Assembly: GCA_026393775.1 (NCBI GenBank)
Contig: JAPKZM010000143.1
Location: 1 to 7,305 of the forward strand
Reading direction: 5' to 3'
Source: Candidatus Aminicenantota bacterium
GTDB lineage: Bacteria > Acidobacteriota > Aminicenantia > UBA2199
Length of the DNA stretch: 7,305 bases
Shown here: one piece after another, positions 1-6,568 of the stretch
How the letters are laid out: every line of letters begins with the position of its first letter
How positions within the stretch are numbered: the first letter of the stretch is position 1
Program-made: the position numbers and the translations under genes
The notes under the pieces: model-generated
The model's database searches: none
Told to the model about the DNA's origin: nothing
The model's input: only the letters and a program-made list of their open reading frames with translations

Positions 1-1
1 G

Positions 2-1885
2 GGCATGATCATCGACGCCACCATCATCCAGGTGGAGAACGTGCAGCGGATCCTGAGCACGGCCGCTGTGGACGCGTCGAAAAAAACGCTGGTGCTGCGG
101 GCCGTGATGGAGGTGCGCCAGCCCAGCATTTTCGGGGAGCTGATCATCGCCCTGACCTTCATCCCCATCCTCGCCCTGCAGGGGATGGAGGGCAAGATGT
201 TCTCGCCGCTGGCCCTGACCGTGGCCATCGCCCTGCTGGCCTCGCTCCTCCTGTCGGTGCTGGTCATTCCCGTACTCTGCCTGATCTTCCTGCGGCCGGG
301 TTCGGAGAAGGAAAATCCGCTGCTGGGCGCGGCGAGAAAAGTATACCTGCCGGCGCTGAACTGGTCGCTGAAGCATCCCCTGATGCTGAGCGCAGTCGCC
401 CTGCTGCTTTTGGCCGCGGCGCTGGCCCTCGTCCCGCACCTGGGCAGCGAATTCATCCCGGTCATGGACGAGGGGGCGTTCGATATGGACGTGCAGCTGC
501 TGCCGGGGATTTCGCTGGCCGAGTCGCTGCGCGTCAACGGCCAGATCCAGAAGCAGTTGCTGCGCTTCCCGGAGATGGAAACGCTGATCGGACGGACCGG
601 ACAAAGCGGCATCGCCCTGGAGGCCAAGGGGGTGGAGAAGACCGGGTATACCGGAACATTAAGGCCAAAAAATACCTGGCGTCCGGGCTGGGACAAGGAG
701 CGGCTGATCGAGCAGATGCGACTGGCGCTGGCGGGCATTCCCGGCATCGCTTTCGGCTTCAGCCAGCCCATCCAGTGCCGCATCGACGAGTTGGTGGCCG
801 GCACCCGGGCCCTGGTGATCGTCAAGGTCTTCGGACCCGACCTGGACGTTCTCAGGCGTAAAGCCGACGAGATCGCGACCGTCTTGAACCGCGTGCGCGG
901 CTGCACCGACCTGATGGTCGAGCAAGTGGCCGGCCAGCCCTATGTCTCGGTGCGCGTCGACCGCGAGCGCATTGCCCGCTACGGGCTGAACGTGAGCGAC
1001 GTGCTCGAGGTGGTCGAGATCGGCATCGGCGGCAAGGCGGCCACCCGGGTATACGAGCAGGACCGTTCGTTCGACCTGCTCGTCCGCTTTGCCGCGGCGG
1101 AGCGCGACAGCGTCGAAAAGATCGGCAATATCCTGCTGGCCGGGCCGCGCGGAGAAATGATTCCCCTGAACCAGGTGGCCGCGGTCACGGTCGAGGAGGG
1201 GCCGCTGCAGGTCAGCCGCGAGGACGGGCAACGCCGCGTGGGCATCGAATTGAACATCGACAACCGCGACACGGGAAGTTTCGTCGCCGAAGCCAAAAAA
1301 AAACTGGCGCGCCAGGTCGTCCTCCCGGCCGGCTATTACCTCGGCTGGGGCGGCCAGTTCGAGAACCAGCAAAGGGCCATGAAGCGGCTGCTGGTGATCG
1401 CCCCCCTGGTCGTCCTGCTGATCCTGCTGCTCCTCTTTTTGACCTTCGATTCGCTGCCGCTGGCGCTGCTGGTGCTGCTCAACCTGCCGCTGGCCCTGAT
1501 CGGCGGCGTCTTTGCCCTGTACCTGTCGGGACTGTACCTGTCGGTGCCGGCTTCGATCGGCTTCATCGTCCTGTTCGGGGTGGCGGTGCTCAACGGCGTT
1601 GTGCTGGTCTCCTGCATCGCGCAGCAGCGCGCCGCGGGGCTGCCGCTGGCCCAGGCGATCACGGACGGCTGCCGGCTGCGCCTGCGCCCGGTGCTGATGA
1701 CGGCCGCCATCGCCATTTTCAGCCTCATCCCCATGATCTTTGCCAGCGGGCCGGGCTCGGAGATCCAGCGGCCGCTGGCGGTGGTGGTCGTGGGCGGCTT
1801 GCTGACTTCGACCATGCTGACCCTGCTCGTTCTCCCTTCCCTGTACCATTGGCTCGAGGGCAAAAGGCGGCTGCCGCTGAAATGA
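2..1885 (+). CDS. CusA/CzcA-like heavy-metal RND efflux permease, 5'-truncated by the window edge
   Basis: This is the inner-membrane proton/substrate antiporter subunit of a tripartite RND pump, which would work with a periplasmic adaptor and an outer-membrane channel not seen here. About 627 residues are present; full family members are about 1,000-1,050, so the N-terminal ~40% lies outside the window. It opens inside TM4 with GMIIDATIIQVENV, whose D and E seven residues apart match the proton-relay acidic residues of CzcA TM4. TM5-TM7 follow, then the second periplasmic loop starting at GSEFIPVMDEGAF and including FSQPIQCRIDELVAG and EQVAGQP, then TM8-TM12 from about nucleotide 1386. The motifs are of the HME (metal) branch, not the drug branch. 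RIDEL carries Glu (788-790) where CusA, as I recall it, has a copper-binding Met, which leans towards divalent-metal export; that is inference. The open frame runs through the left edge, so the ATG at 5 is an internal Met. Stop is TGA 1883-1885. Confidence 0.93.
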   Translation, partial: GMIIDATIIQVENVQRILSTAAVDASKKTLVLRAVMEVRQPSIFGELIIALTFIPILALQGMEGKMFSPLALTVAIALLASLLLSVLVIPVLCLIFLRPGSEKENPLLGAARKVYLPALNWSLKHPLMLSAVALLLLAAALALVPHLGSEFIPVMDEGAFDMDVQLLPGISLAESLRVNGQIQKQLLRFPEMETLIGRTGQSGIALEAKGVEKTGYTGTLRPKNTWRPGWDKERLIEQMRLALAGIPGIAFGFSQPIQCRIDELVAGTRALVIVKVFGPDLDVLRRKADEIATVLNRVRGCTDLMVEQVAGQPYVSVRVDRERIARYGLNVSDVLEVVEIGIGGKAATRVYEQDRSFDLLVRFAAAERDSVEKIGNILLAGPRGEMIPLNQVAAVTVEEGPLQVSREDGQRRVGIELNIDNRDTGSFVAEAKKKLARQVVLPAGYYLGWGGQFENQQRAMKRLLVIAPLVVLLILLLLFLTFDSLPLALLVLLNLPLALIGGVFALYLSGLYLSVPASIGFIVLFGVAVLNGVVLVSCIAQQRAAGLPLAQAITDGCRLRLRPVLMTAAIAIFSLIPMIFASGPGSEIQRPLAVVVVGGLLTSTMLTLLVLPSLYHWLEGKRRLPLK

Positions 1886-1911
1886 AATTTATTTAAAATA
1901 GGCACGGCGGT

Positions 1912-1939
1912 TTGGTATAAAATGGCTGTGTGCTAAAAT
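1912..1939 (+). promoter_or_regulatory. Candidate sigma70-type promoter for the DUF3857 pair
   Basis: The 85-bp gap between the RND gene and the first DUF3857 gene is much more AT-rich than its surroundings. TTGGTA at 1912-1917 could be a -35 box. TAAAAT at 1934-1939 could be a -10 box (5 of 6 to TATAAT), with a 16-bp spacer. TG at 1931-1932, one base upstream of the -10, makes it an extended -10. A competing -10 is TATAAA at 1916-1921. No convincing rho-independent terminator is visible in the gap, so read-through from the RND gene remains possible. The call rests on consensus matching only. Confidence 0.4.
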
Positions 1940-1959
1940 GACTTTCTGGAAGCAAGAAC

Positions 1960-1965
1960 GGAGGT
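1960..1965 (+). promoter_or_regulatory. Shine-Dalgarno GGAGGT of the first DUF3857 gene
   Basis: GGAGGT ends five bases before the ATG at 1971. This favours 1971 over the in-frame ATG at 1980, which would be 14 bases away and would remove two of the lysines at the start of the signal peptide. Confidence 0.75.
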
Positions 1966-1970
1966 AAGTC

Positions 1971-3953
1971 ATGAAAAAAATGCTGAGGTTCGTTTTGTTT
2001 ATGATGCTGGTCGCGTTCCCGGCCTTGGGACAGGACGATTTGCCCAAGGTGCTGGCCGGCGCCGGGGAGGCCAAGGATTTTCCCGGCGCTCCCTACCTGG
2101 TCGTCTTTGACCGCAGTTCGGTGCGGGTGGAGGAGTCGGGGCTCAGCCATGTCGATAAGGAAGTCTTGTATAAGGTGCTCAATGCCGAGGGAGCCAAGGC
2201 GCTGCAGTCGCTGACCTTCGGCTACGATCCGTTGTCGGCCTACGTCGAGGTCAAGGAGATGAAGGTGTTTCGCGCCGGCGGTATCGAGAGCGTGCCCTTG
2301 GCCGCGGTCAGGGATTATCCCGCCCCGGCCCGCGCCATTTACTGGGGAGCGCGGGAGATCATCATCCCGGCCGGCCGCCTCGAAGCCGGCGACGGCGTCT
2401 GGGTTAAGACCTACCAGAAGGGCTTCACCTACGCCCTGCTGCGGGCTGCCGCCCAGACTGACGGTCAGGCCGACGCGCCGGGTGACGAGCGCTACGCGCC
2501 GCCGATGAAGGGGCATTTTTACGATATCGTCCCCTTCTATTCCGACGTGCCGGTGCTTTTGAAGAGCTACCAGCTGGCCCTGCCGGCGAGCAAGAAGTTG
2601 CAGTTCGAGTTGTACAACGGCCAGGCCCGGCACTACGCCCACCTGCAGGGCGACCAGACCCTGTTTTTCTGGGAGATGAAAAACATCCTGCCCTTCAAGG
2701 GCGAGGCCGACATGGTCGACCTTTCCGACGTCGCGCCCAAACTGCTCCTCTCCACATCGCCAGACTGGCAGGCCAAGTCGATCTGGTTCTACAAGGTGAA
2801 CGAGGATTACGGCTCTTTCGCCTTCGATGACGAGATCAAGGCCAAGGTGGACGAGATCGTCCGCGGCGCCAGGGACGACTGGGAAAAGATTTCGCGCCTC
2901 ACCCACTGGGTGGCCGAGGAGATCCGCTACTCGGGGGTTTCAATGGGCCCGGGTGAAGGCTACACCCTGCACAAGGGGACGATGACCTTCCGCGACCGCT
3001 GCGGCGTGTGCAAGGACAAGGCGGGCATGCTGATCACCATGCTGCGCGCCGCCGGTTTCGAATCCTACCCGGCGATGACCATGGCCGGCTCGCGCATCGA
3101 GCGCATCCCGGCCGACCAGTTCAACCACAGCGTCACCCTGGTCAAGGTCGACGGCAAGTACCGCCTCCTCGATCCCACCTGGGTGCCGGGGGTGCGCGAA
3201 CTATGGTCGTCGGCCGAACAGCAGCAGGAGTACCTGATGGGAGTGCCCGAGGGGGCCGACCTGCAGTCGACGCCGCTCAGCCCGGCCGAGAAGCATTTCA
3301 TCCGCTACCGCCTTGATTCGGCCGTCGGCAGCGACGGGGGTTTGCGCGGCAGCGTCGAGGTGACGGCCGAAGGGCAATCGGACTCGGGCTTGCGCCGAAC
3401 CTTCACCCGCTTCCAGGTCGCCCAGTGGCCGGCCGAGTTTAAAAGGGAGTTCTTCCGCATGCATCCCGGCGCGAAGATCAGCGGCCTGGTTTATTCCGAT
3501 CCCTATGACATTTCCAAGCCCATGCGCGTCTTTTTCCGGGTCGAGATCCCCGGTTATTTGAAAAAAGGAAAGTCGACGGCCTATCTCCGGCCGCTGGCGG
3601 CCTCCCTGCCCTTCCAAGGCGTCCTGGCTTTCCTGCGCCTCGACACCAGCCTGACCGAACGGAAATATCCCTTCCGACTGCGCAGCTCGCAGCAGGTTGA
3701 GGTCAGCGAAACCATGAGCCTGCCTTCCGGCTGGCGGCTGCTCCAGCCGCTCTCCCTGCAAAAGGTCAACGGCAGCGGGGCCGATTTCAGCGGCACGTTA
3801 AAGGCCGGAGGCGGCCTCGCGCTCAAGGCGAACCTGCTCTTGAAGAAGAGGATCTGCCAGCCCGAGGATTGGCAGAGCGTCAAGGGCGGCATCCTGGAAT
3901 TCAAGAAGATCATGGAAACGCCCTGGTTCTTTTCCCGCGGAGGTGCCAAATGA
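1971..3953 (+). CDS. Secreted DUF3857 / transglutaminase-core protein with intact catalytic triad
   Basis: 660 residues. A Sec signal peptide spans residues 1-20 (MKKMLRF, hydrophobic core, PALG then Q21), so the protein acts in the periplasm or envelope. Residues ~45-215 are a beta-rich domain of the DUF3857 type. Residues ~285-410 are a transglutaminase-like cysteine-protease fold. The triad is visible as C347 in RCGVCKDKAGML, H386 in FNHSV and D401 in LLDPTW. Residues ~430-650 are a beta-sandwich-like C-terminal region as found in such proteins (DUF3858-like, low certainty). The fold catalyses acyl transfer or peptide/isopeptide cleavage through the Cys; the substrate is unknown. C344 and C347 form a CxxC that includes the catalytic Cys. 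The stop codon overlaps the next start (ATGA, 3950-3953), and the downstream gene has the same architecture, so the two are almost certainly co-expressed. The start at 1971 is fixed by GGAGGT at 1960-1965. Confidence 0.9.
   Translation: MKKMLRFVLFMMLVAFPALGQDDLPKVLAGAGEAKDFPGAPYLVVFDRSSVRVEESGLSHVDKEVLYKVLNAEGAKALQSLTFGYDPLSAYVEVKEMKVFRAGGIESVPLAAVRDYPAPARAIYWGAREIIIPAGRLEAGDGVWVKTYQKGFTYALLRAAAQTDGQADAPGDERYAPPMKGHFYDIVPFYSDVPVLLKSYQLALPASKKLQFELYNGQARHYAHLQGDQTLFFWEMKNILPFKGEADMVDLSDVAPKLLLSTSPDWQAKSIWFYKVNEDYGSFAFDDEIKAKVDEIVRGARDDWEKISRLTHWVAEEIRYSGVSMGPGEGYTLHKGTMTFRDRCGVCKDKAGMLITMLRAAGFESYPAMTMAGSRIERIPADQFNHSVTLVKVDGKYRLLDPTWVPGVRELWSSAEQQQEYLMGVPEGADLQSTPLSPAEKHFIRYRLDSAVGSDGGLRGSVEVTAEGQSDSGLRRTFTRFQVAQWPAEFKREFFRMHPGAKISGLVYSDPYDISKPMRVFFRVEIPGYLKKGKSTAYLRPLAASLPFQGVLAFLRLDTSLTERKYPFRLRSSQQVEVSETMSLPSGWRLLQPLSLQKVNGSGADFSGTLKAGGGLALKANLLLKKRICQPEDWQSVKGGILEFKKIMETPWFFSRGGAK
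3939..3944 (+). promoter_or_regulatory. Shine-Dalgarno GGAGGT that fixes the start of the second DUF3857 gene
   Basis: GGAGGT lies inside the 3' end of the upstream gene, five bases before the ATG at 3950. It sets the start at 3950 rather than at the in-frame ATG at 3869. The longer start would add 27 charged residues ahead of an obvious signal peptide. The ATGA overlap with the upstream stop suggests translational coupling. Confidence 0.8.
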
Positions 3954-5821
3954 AACGTCTATATATATCTATTATCATTATATTGTCTGCTGCCATCGCC
4001 TTGTTCGCTTTGCCGGCGACCGACGCCCGTTTTCTTAACATCGAGATCGGCTATCGCCTGGACAGCGACGGCTCCTGGACCATGGAATACCAGCACCAGG
4101 TCCGTTTGGACACCTATCTCGCCGTCAACCGCCTCCTGGGCGAGACCTTCATCGTTTACAATCCCGTTTTCCAGAAACTGGAGATCCTGAAAGCCGAGAC
4201 CACCATGGCCGACGGCCGCAAGGTGGCTGCGCCGGAGAACGCCTTCAACGAGGTCCTGCCCTTCGCCGCCCATGGTTTCGCCGATTTCTCGGGGCTGCGC
4301 GAGATGGTGGTCACCCATACCGGGCTCGAGCGCGGGGCTATCGTCGACCTGCGCTACCGCATCCATACCCAACCCGGCTTTTTCCCCTGTTTTTCCGGCC
4401 GCGAGGCCCTGGTGCGCGATTTCCCGGTGGAAAAGTACAAGCTGGAGATCGTGGTGCCGGCCGAGCGCGAGCTGCACTTCCGGGTGTTCGGCTGCGAACC
4501 CGTCCGGACCGTGGCCAATGAAGAGGGAATGCGCCGTTATACCTTCCTGGTCCTGCAGAACAAAACCGCGGCGCACGAACCGCTGGCGCCGGCGCTGGCC
4601 GACCCCTTCATCGTTTTTTCCGCTACCACCGACTGGCCGAAGGCGCTGGAGCTGAAAGCCGATGCGGCGTTGCTGCCGGCGGCCCTGGCCGCCAAGGTCG
4701 AAAAACTGAAAGCCCAGTTCCCGGCCCGGCCCGACTTGCTAGCCCCACAGGGGGGACAGCAGTCTGACGACATGCTTGCCCCCCATCGGGGACAGCAGTC
4801 TGACGACATGCTTGCCGCGCTACAGAAGGCCGTCGCCGTCGACATTCAGAATTGCGGCCTGGGCAGCGAAGCGACCGGCTGGCAAGCGCGTCCGCTCGAG
4901 CGCGTATTTGCCAGCAACTACGCGACCCGCCTGGAAAAGGCCCTGCTGCTGCGGGCGCTGCTGAAGGAAGCCGGTTTCAACGTCGAGCTTCTTGGCGTTG
5001 CCGCCGGCGCCTCTTTCGCAGTCAACGTGGCCACGCCTCTGCAGCTGGGCGAGTTCTGGCTGAAAGTGGGCGAGGGGTCCGATGTTTTCCATGTCGACCC
5101 CTGGCGGGAGCAGAACGAGTTCTTCCCCTACCGCTGCCAGGGGCTTGACGCCTGGAACTTCGAACGCCTGGCGCCGGAAAAACTGCCGTCGTCCGGCTGG
5201 GAGGCCAACGGCGTCGATATCACGGGCGCGGTCCAGCTGGACCCTTCGGGCGCGGCCGCAGCGGGGACGCTGGCGGTGACCGTGCGCGGCGTTTTCAACC
5301 GCTATGCTGACGCCGTGGAGAACAGCGGCCGCTTCATCGAGGGCTTGCTGAAAAAAATATTCCCGGTGCAGAAAGTTGAGATCAAAAAGCTGCTGCAGCT
5401 GACGCGGCACGAGATCCGCGTCGAAGCCTTCTTCAGTGGTCCATGGCTGAAGGATGCCGGCGCTGCTTTGTTCACTGTAGATGCTTGCCGTTTGCCAGGC
5501 CTCAGCGAGAACATGGCCAGCCTGGAAAGGCGCGAATCGCCGCTGGCGCTCGAGGCGCCGTTCCGGGTGAATGTGGACCTTGACCTGCAGCCGGCCGCCG
5601 GCCTGACCCTGGAGTATGGAGCCCCGGACGTGCGGGTGAAGAACGAAGCGGGTCTTTTCGCCCGCAGCCTGGTTCAGGAGAAAAACGGCCATATCCGCTT
5701 TTCCGAAACCTGCGCCTTAGAAAAAAATCCTGTGCCGCCCGAGCTGTATCCGCGCCTGCGCGACATGCTCAAGGCCTACTTCACCCCCGATTTCTGGTTG
5801 GTGTTTAAACAAAGCAAATAG
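3950..5821 (+). CDS. Secreted DUF3857 protein with a degenerate (catalytically dead) transglutaminase-like domain
   Basis: 623 residues from the ATG at 3950. Residues 1-26 are a signal peptide (MKRLYISIIIIL, ending ATDA), so it is exported like its upstream partner. Residues ~27-215 are a DUF3857-like beta domain. Residues ~315-390 align by eye with the transglutaminase core of the upstream protein: TRLEKALLLRALLKEAGF matches CKDKAGMLITMLRAAGF, and VFHVDPW matches RLLDPTW. The catalytic Cys position is R327 and the His position is about L366, while the Asp is kept as D383. The domain should therefore be inactive as a Cys enzyme. Residues ~400-620 look like a beta-rich C-terminal domain. A duplicated 12-residue segment (QQSDDML twice) sits in the linker at residues ~264-289. 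The codons for residues 2-12 are strikingly AT-rich against the rest of the gene. It is probably a structural or regulatory partner of the upstream enzyme; that role is inferred from the context alone. Confidence 0.85.
   Translation: MKRLYISIIIILSAAIALFALPATDARFLNIEIGYRLDSDGSWTMEYQHQVRLDTYLAVNRLLGETFIVYNPVFQKLEILKAETTMADGRKVAAPENAFNEVLPFAAHGFADFSGLREMVVTHTGLERGAIVDLRYRIHTQPGFFPCFSGREALVRDFPVEKYKLEIVVPAERELHFRVFGCEPVRTVANEEGMRRYTFLVLQNKTAAHEPLAPALADPFIVFSATTDWPKALELKADAALLPAALAAKVEKLKAQFPARPDLLAPQGGQQSDDMLAPHRGQQSDDMLAALQKAVAVDIQNCGLGSEATGWQARPLERVFASNYATRLEKALLLRALLKEAGFNVELLGVAAGASFAVNVATPLQLGEFWLKVGEGSDVFHVDPWREQNEFFPYRCQGLDAWNFERLAPEKLPSSGWEANGVDITGAVQLDPSGAAAAGTLAVTVRGVFNRYADAVENSGRFIEGLLKKIFPVQKVEIKKLLQLTRHEIRVEAFFSGPWLKDAGAALFTVDACRLPGLSENMASLERRESPLALEAPFRVNVDLDLQPAAGLTLEYGAPDVRVKNEAGLFARSLVQEKNGHIRFSETCALEKNPVPPELYPRLRDMLKAYFTPDFWLVFKQSK
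4738..4816 (+). repeat. Tandem 36-bp REP-like imperfect palindrome, 2.2 copies, inside a coding linker
   Basis: A 29-bp segment at 4752-4780 recurs exactly at 4788-4816, a period of 36 bp (12 codons). Similarity extends back to 4738 with four mismatches. Each unit folds on itself. In copy 1, GGGG (4752-4755) pairs with CCCC (4779-4782), AGCA (4758-4761) with TGCT (4773-4776), and GTC (4762-4764) with GAC (4769-4771). The loop is TGAC, with one bulged A and one 2x2 internal loop. In copy 2 the outer right arm is degraded (CCGC). Short CCCC-N3-GGGG palindromes also sit at 4743-4753 and 4781-4791. The repeat keeps the reading frame and encodes QQSDDML twice. It resembles REP/BIME-type elements, but only this one locus can be seen. 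Confidence 0.85.
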
Positions 5822-5887
5822 ACTTTCTGCTCGTCGCTGATTTTAGGGGTATGGCAGCGAGGTACAGGGAGAGGCGCGGTTGATTAG

Positions 5888-5932
5888 AAAAAAAATTTAT
5901 ATGTTGCAGCAATATACCATTTGTGGTATATT
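5888..5932 (+). promoter_or_regulatory. Candidate AbiE promoter with UP-like A tract
   Basis: TTGCAG at 5904-5909 (weak -35, 3 of 6) and TATATT at 5927-5932 (-10, 5 of 6) are separated by 17 bp. An A8 tract followed by TTTATAT (5888-5902) lies immediately upstream, where an UP element would be. The predicted transcription start would be about 7 bases after the -10, on or next to the ATG at 5939. This is consensus matching without experimental support. Confidence 0.5.
5911..5932 (+). promoter_or_regulatory. Perfect 9-bp inverted repeat, likely AbiEi operator
   Basis: AATATACCA (5911-5919), spacer TTTG, then TGGTATATT (5924-5932): the arms are exact reverse complements. The site fills the spacer and -10 box of the candidate promoter. 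AbiEi antitoxins of known systems repress their own operon by binding inverted repeats upstream, so this is the expected position for autoregulation. It could instead be a short mRNA hairpin, but it lies upstream of the predicted transcription start. Confidence 0.7.
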
Positions 5933-5938
5933 ATTGCT

Positions 5939-6568
5939 ATGAAATGGAGTCAATTGCTGAAAATGGTCGGTCGTGAGCCATTTTTCCATTCGAGCCTTCT
6001 CAAGAGCGGTCCGGTCAGCATGATAGACTTGGGGAGGCAACTTTCCCGATGGGTTAATGCAGGTTCGTTGGTCCAGATCCGCCGCGGCTTGTATGCGTTT
6101 TCAGACGAGCACGGGCAGGCTCGTCCCCATCCTTTTACCCTGGCCAATCAAATGAAAAGAGGATCTTATGTCAGCCTGCAATCGGCCCTGGCTTACTATC
6201 ACCTGATCCCCGAATACGTGGCCCAGGTTACCAGCATCACCACCGGCCGTCCGGAAACCGTTTCAAATCCTTTAGGCGACTACATTTTCAAGCATGTTAA
6301 AAAGGAGTTTTTTTTTGGCTTTCAAACCATGGAGATGGTCATGGGCCAATCGGCCTTCATCGCCAGGCCCGAAAAAGCTTTGCTGGATCTGGTTTATTTG
6401 ACGGCAAAGATCGATCTGCCGAACTATTTGCAGGAATTGCGGCTGCAAAATACCGATATCCTGAAAGGGGATATCGTAAGGGAATTTGCCGATCGCAGCG
6501 GAAGCCCCAAGCTTCGACGGGCAGTGCCTCTCATTTTATCGCATCTGGAGGACAGGCAAGGACAATGA
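5939..6568 (+). CDS. abiEi: AbiEi-family type IV antitoxin / autorepressor
   Basis: 209 residues from the ATG at 5939. An N-terminal winged helix-turn-helix (~residues 1-60; SMIDLGRQLSRWVNAGSLVQ then IRRGLYAF) is typical of AbiEi_4-type domains. It is followed by the C-terminal antitoxin domain with SYVSLQSALAYYHLIPE (76-92), TSITTGRP and ARPEKALLDLVYL (142-154). The family represses its own promoter and neutralises the AbiEii nucleotidyltransferase without stable complex formation (type IV). The toxin gene overlaps it by 4 bp (ATGA, 6565-6568). There is no Shine-Dalgarno ahead of the ATG, unlike both DUF3857 genes, which have GGAGGT. An in-frame TTG at 5921 would place the start inside the operator and is not preferred. 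A run of nine T (6308-6316) encodes F124-F126. Base composition is lower in GC than in the upstream genes, consistent with horizontal acquisition. Confidence 0.88.
   Translation: MKWSQLLKMVGREPFFHSSLLKSGPVSMIDLGRQLSRWVNAGSLVQIRRGLYAFSDEHGQARPHPFTLANQMKRGSYVSLQSALAYYHLIPEYVAQVTSITTGRPETVSNPLGDYIFKHVKKEFFFGFQTMEMVMGQSAFIARPEKALLDLVYLTAKIDLPNYLQELRLQNTDILKGDIVREFADRSGSPKLRRAVPLILSHLEDRQGQ
6308..6316 (+). repeat. T9 homopolymer inside the antitoxin gene
   Basis: Nine consecutive T encode three Phe residues (124-126) of the AbiEi-like protein. A one-base slip here would truncate the antitoxin's C-terminal domain. The frame is intact in this sequence. Confidence 0.9.

Larger units (their letters stand above)
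5822..5938. other. Intergenic junction between GC-rich chromosome genes and the AT-rich AbiE module
   Basis: 117 bp without a gene. The first ~60 bp is of mixed composition. It contains a weak 6-bp stem, TCGCTG (5834-5839) with CAGCGA (5855-5860), with a 15-base loop and no following T run, so I do not call it a terminator. From 5888 the sequence turns AT-rich and holds the AbiE promoter and operator. No tRNA, integrase site or flanking direct repeat is visible that would mark an insertion boundary. Confidence 0.6.

Noticed and set aside
1295..1303. A9 run in the RND gene as a frameshift site
   Set aside because: It encodes Lys-Lys-Lys in an intact frame, and there is no downstream alternative frame that would make a meaningful product.
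659..1849. Long minus-strand open frame opposite the RND permease
   Set aside because: It is a shadow of the membrane-protein codons, with low-complexity Gln/Asp/Arg-rich translation and no domain.
1893..2906. Long minus-strand open frame opposite the first DUF3857 gene
   Set aside because: It overlaps a gene with clear signal peptide, catalytic motifs and ribosome site; its translation has no recognisable domain, and long antisense frames are expected in GC-rich coding DNA.
3869..3949. Upstream in-frame start for the second DUF3857 gene
   Set aside because: It would place 27 polar residues before a good signal peptide; GGAGGT five bases before 3950 and the ATGA overlap support the later start.
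4738..4816. CRISPR or spacer-repeat array
   Set aside because: There are only two units with no variable spacers, and they lie in frame inside a gene; a palindromic tandem duplication explains them.
5834..5860. Possible terminator after the DUF3857 pair
   Set aside because: The stem is only 6 bp with a 15-base loop and no T run follows; the nearby A tract fits an UP element better.
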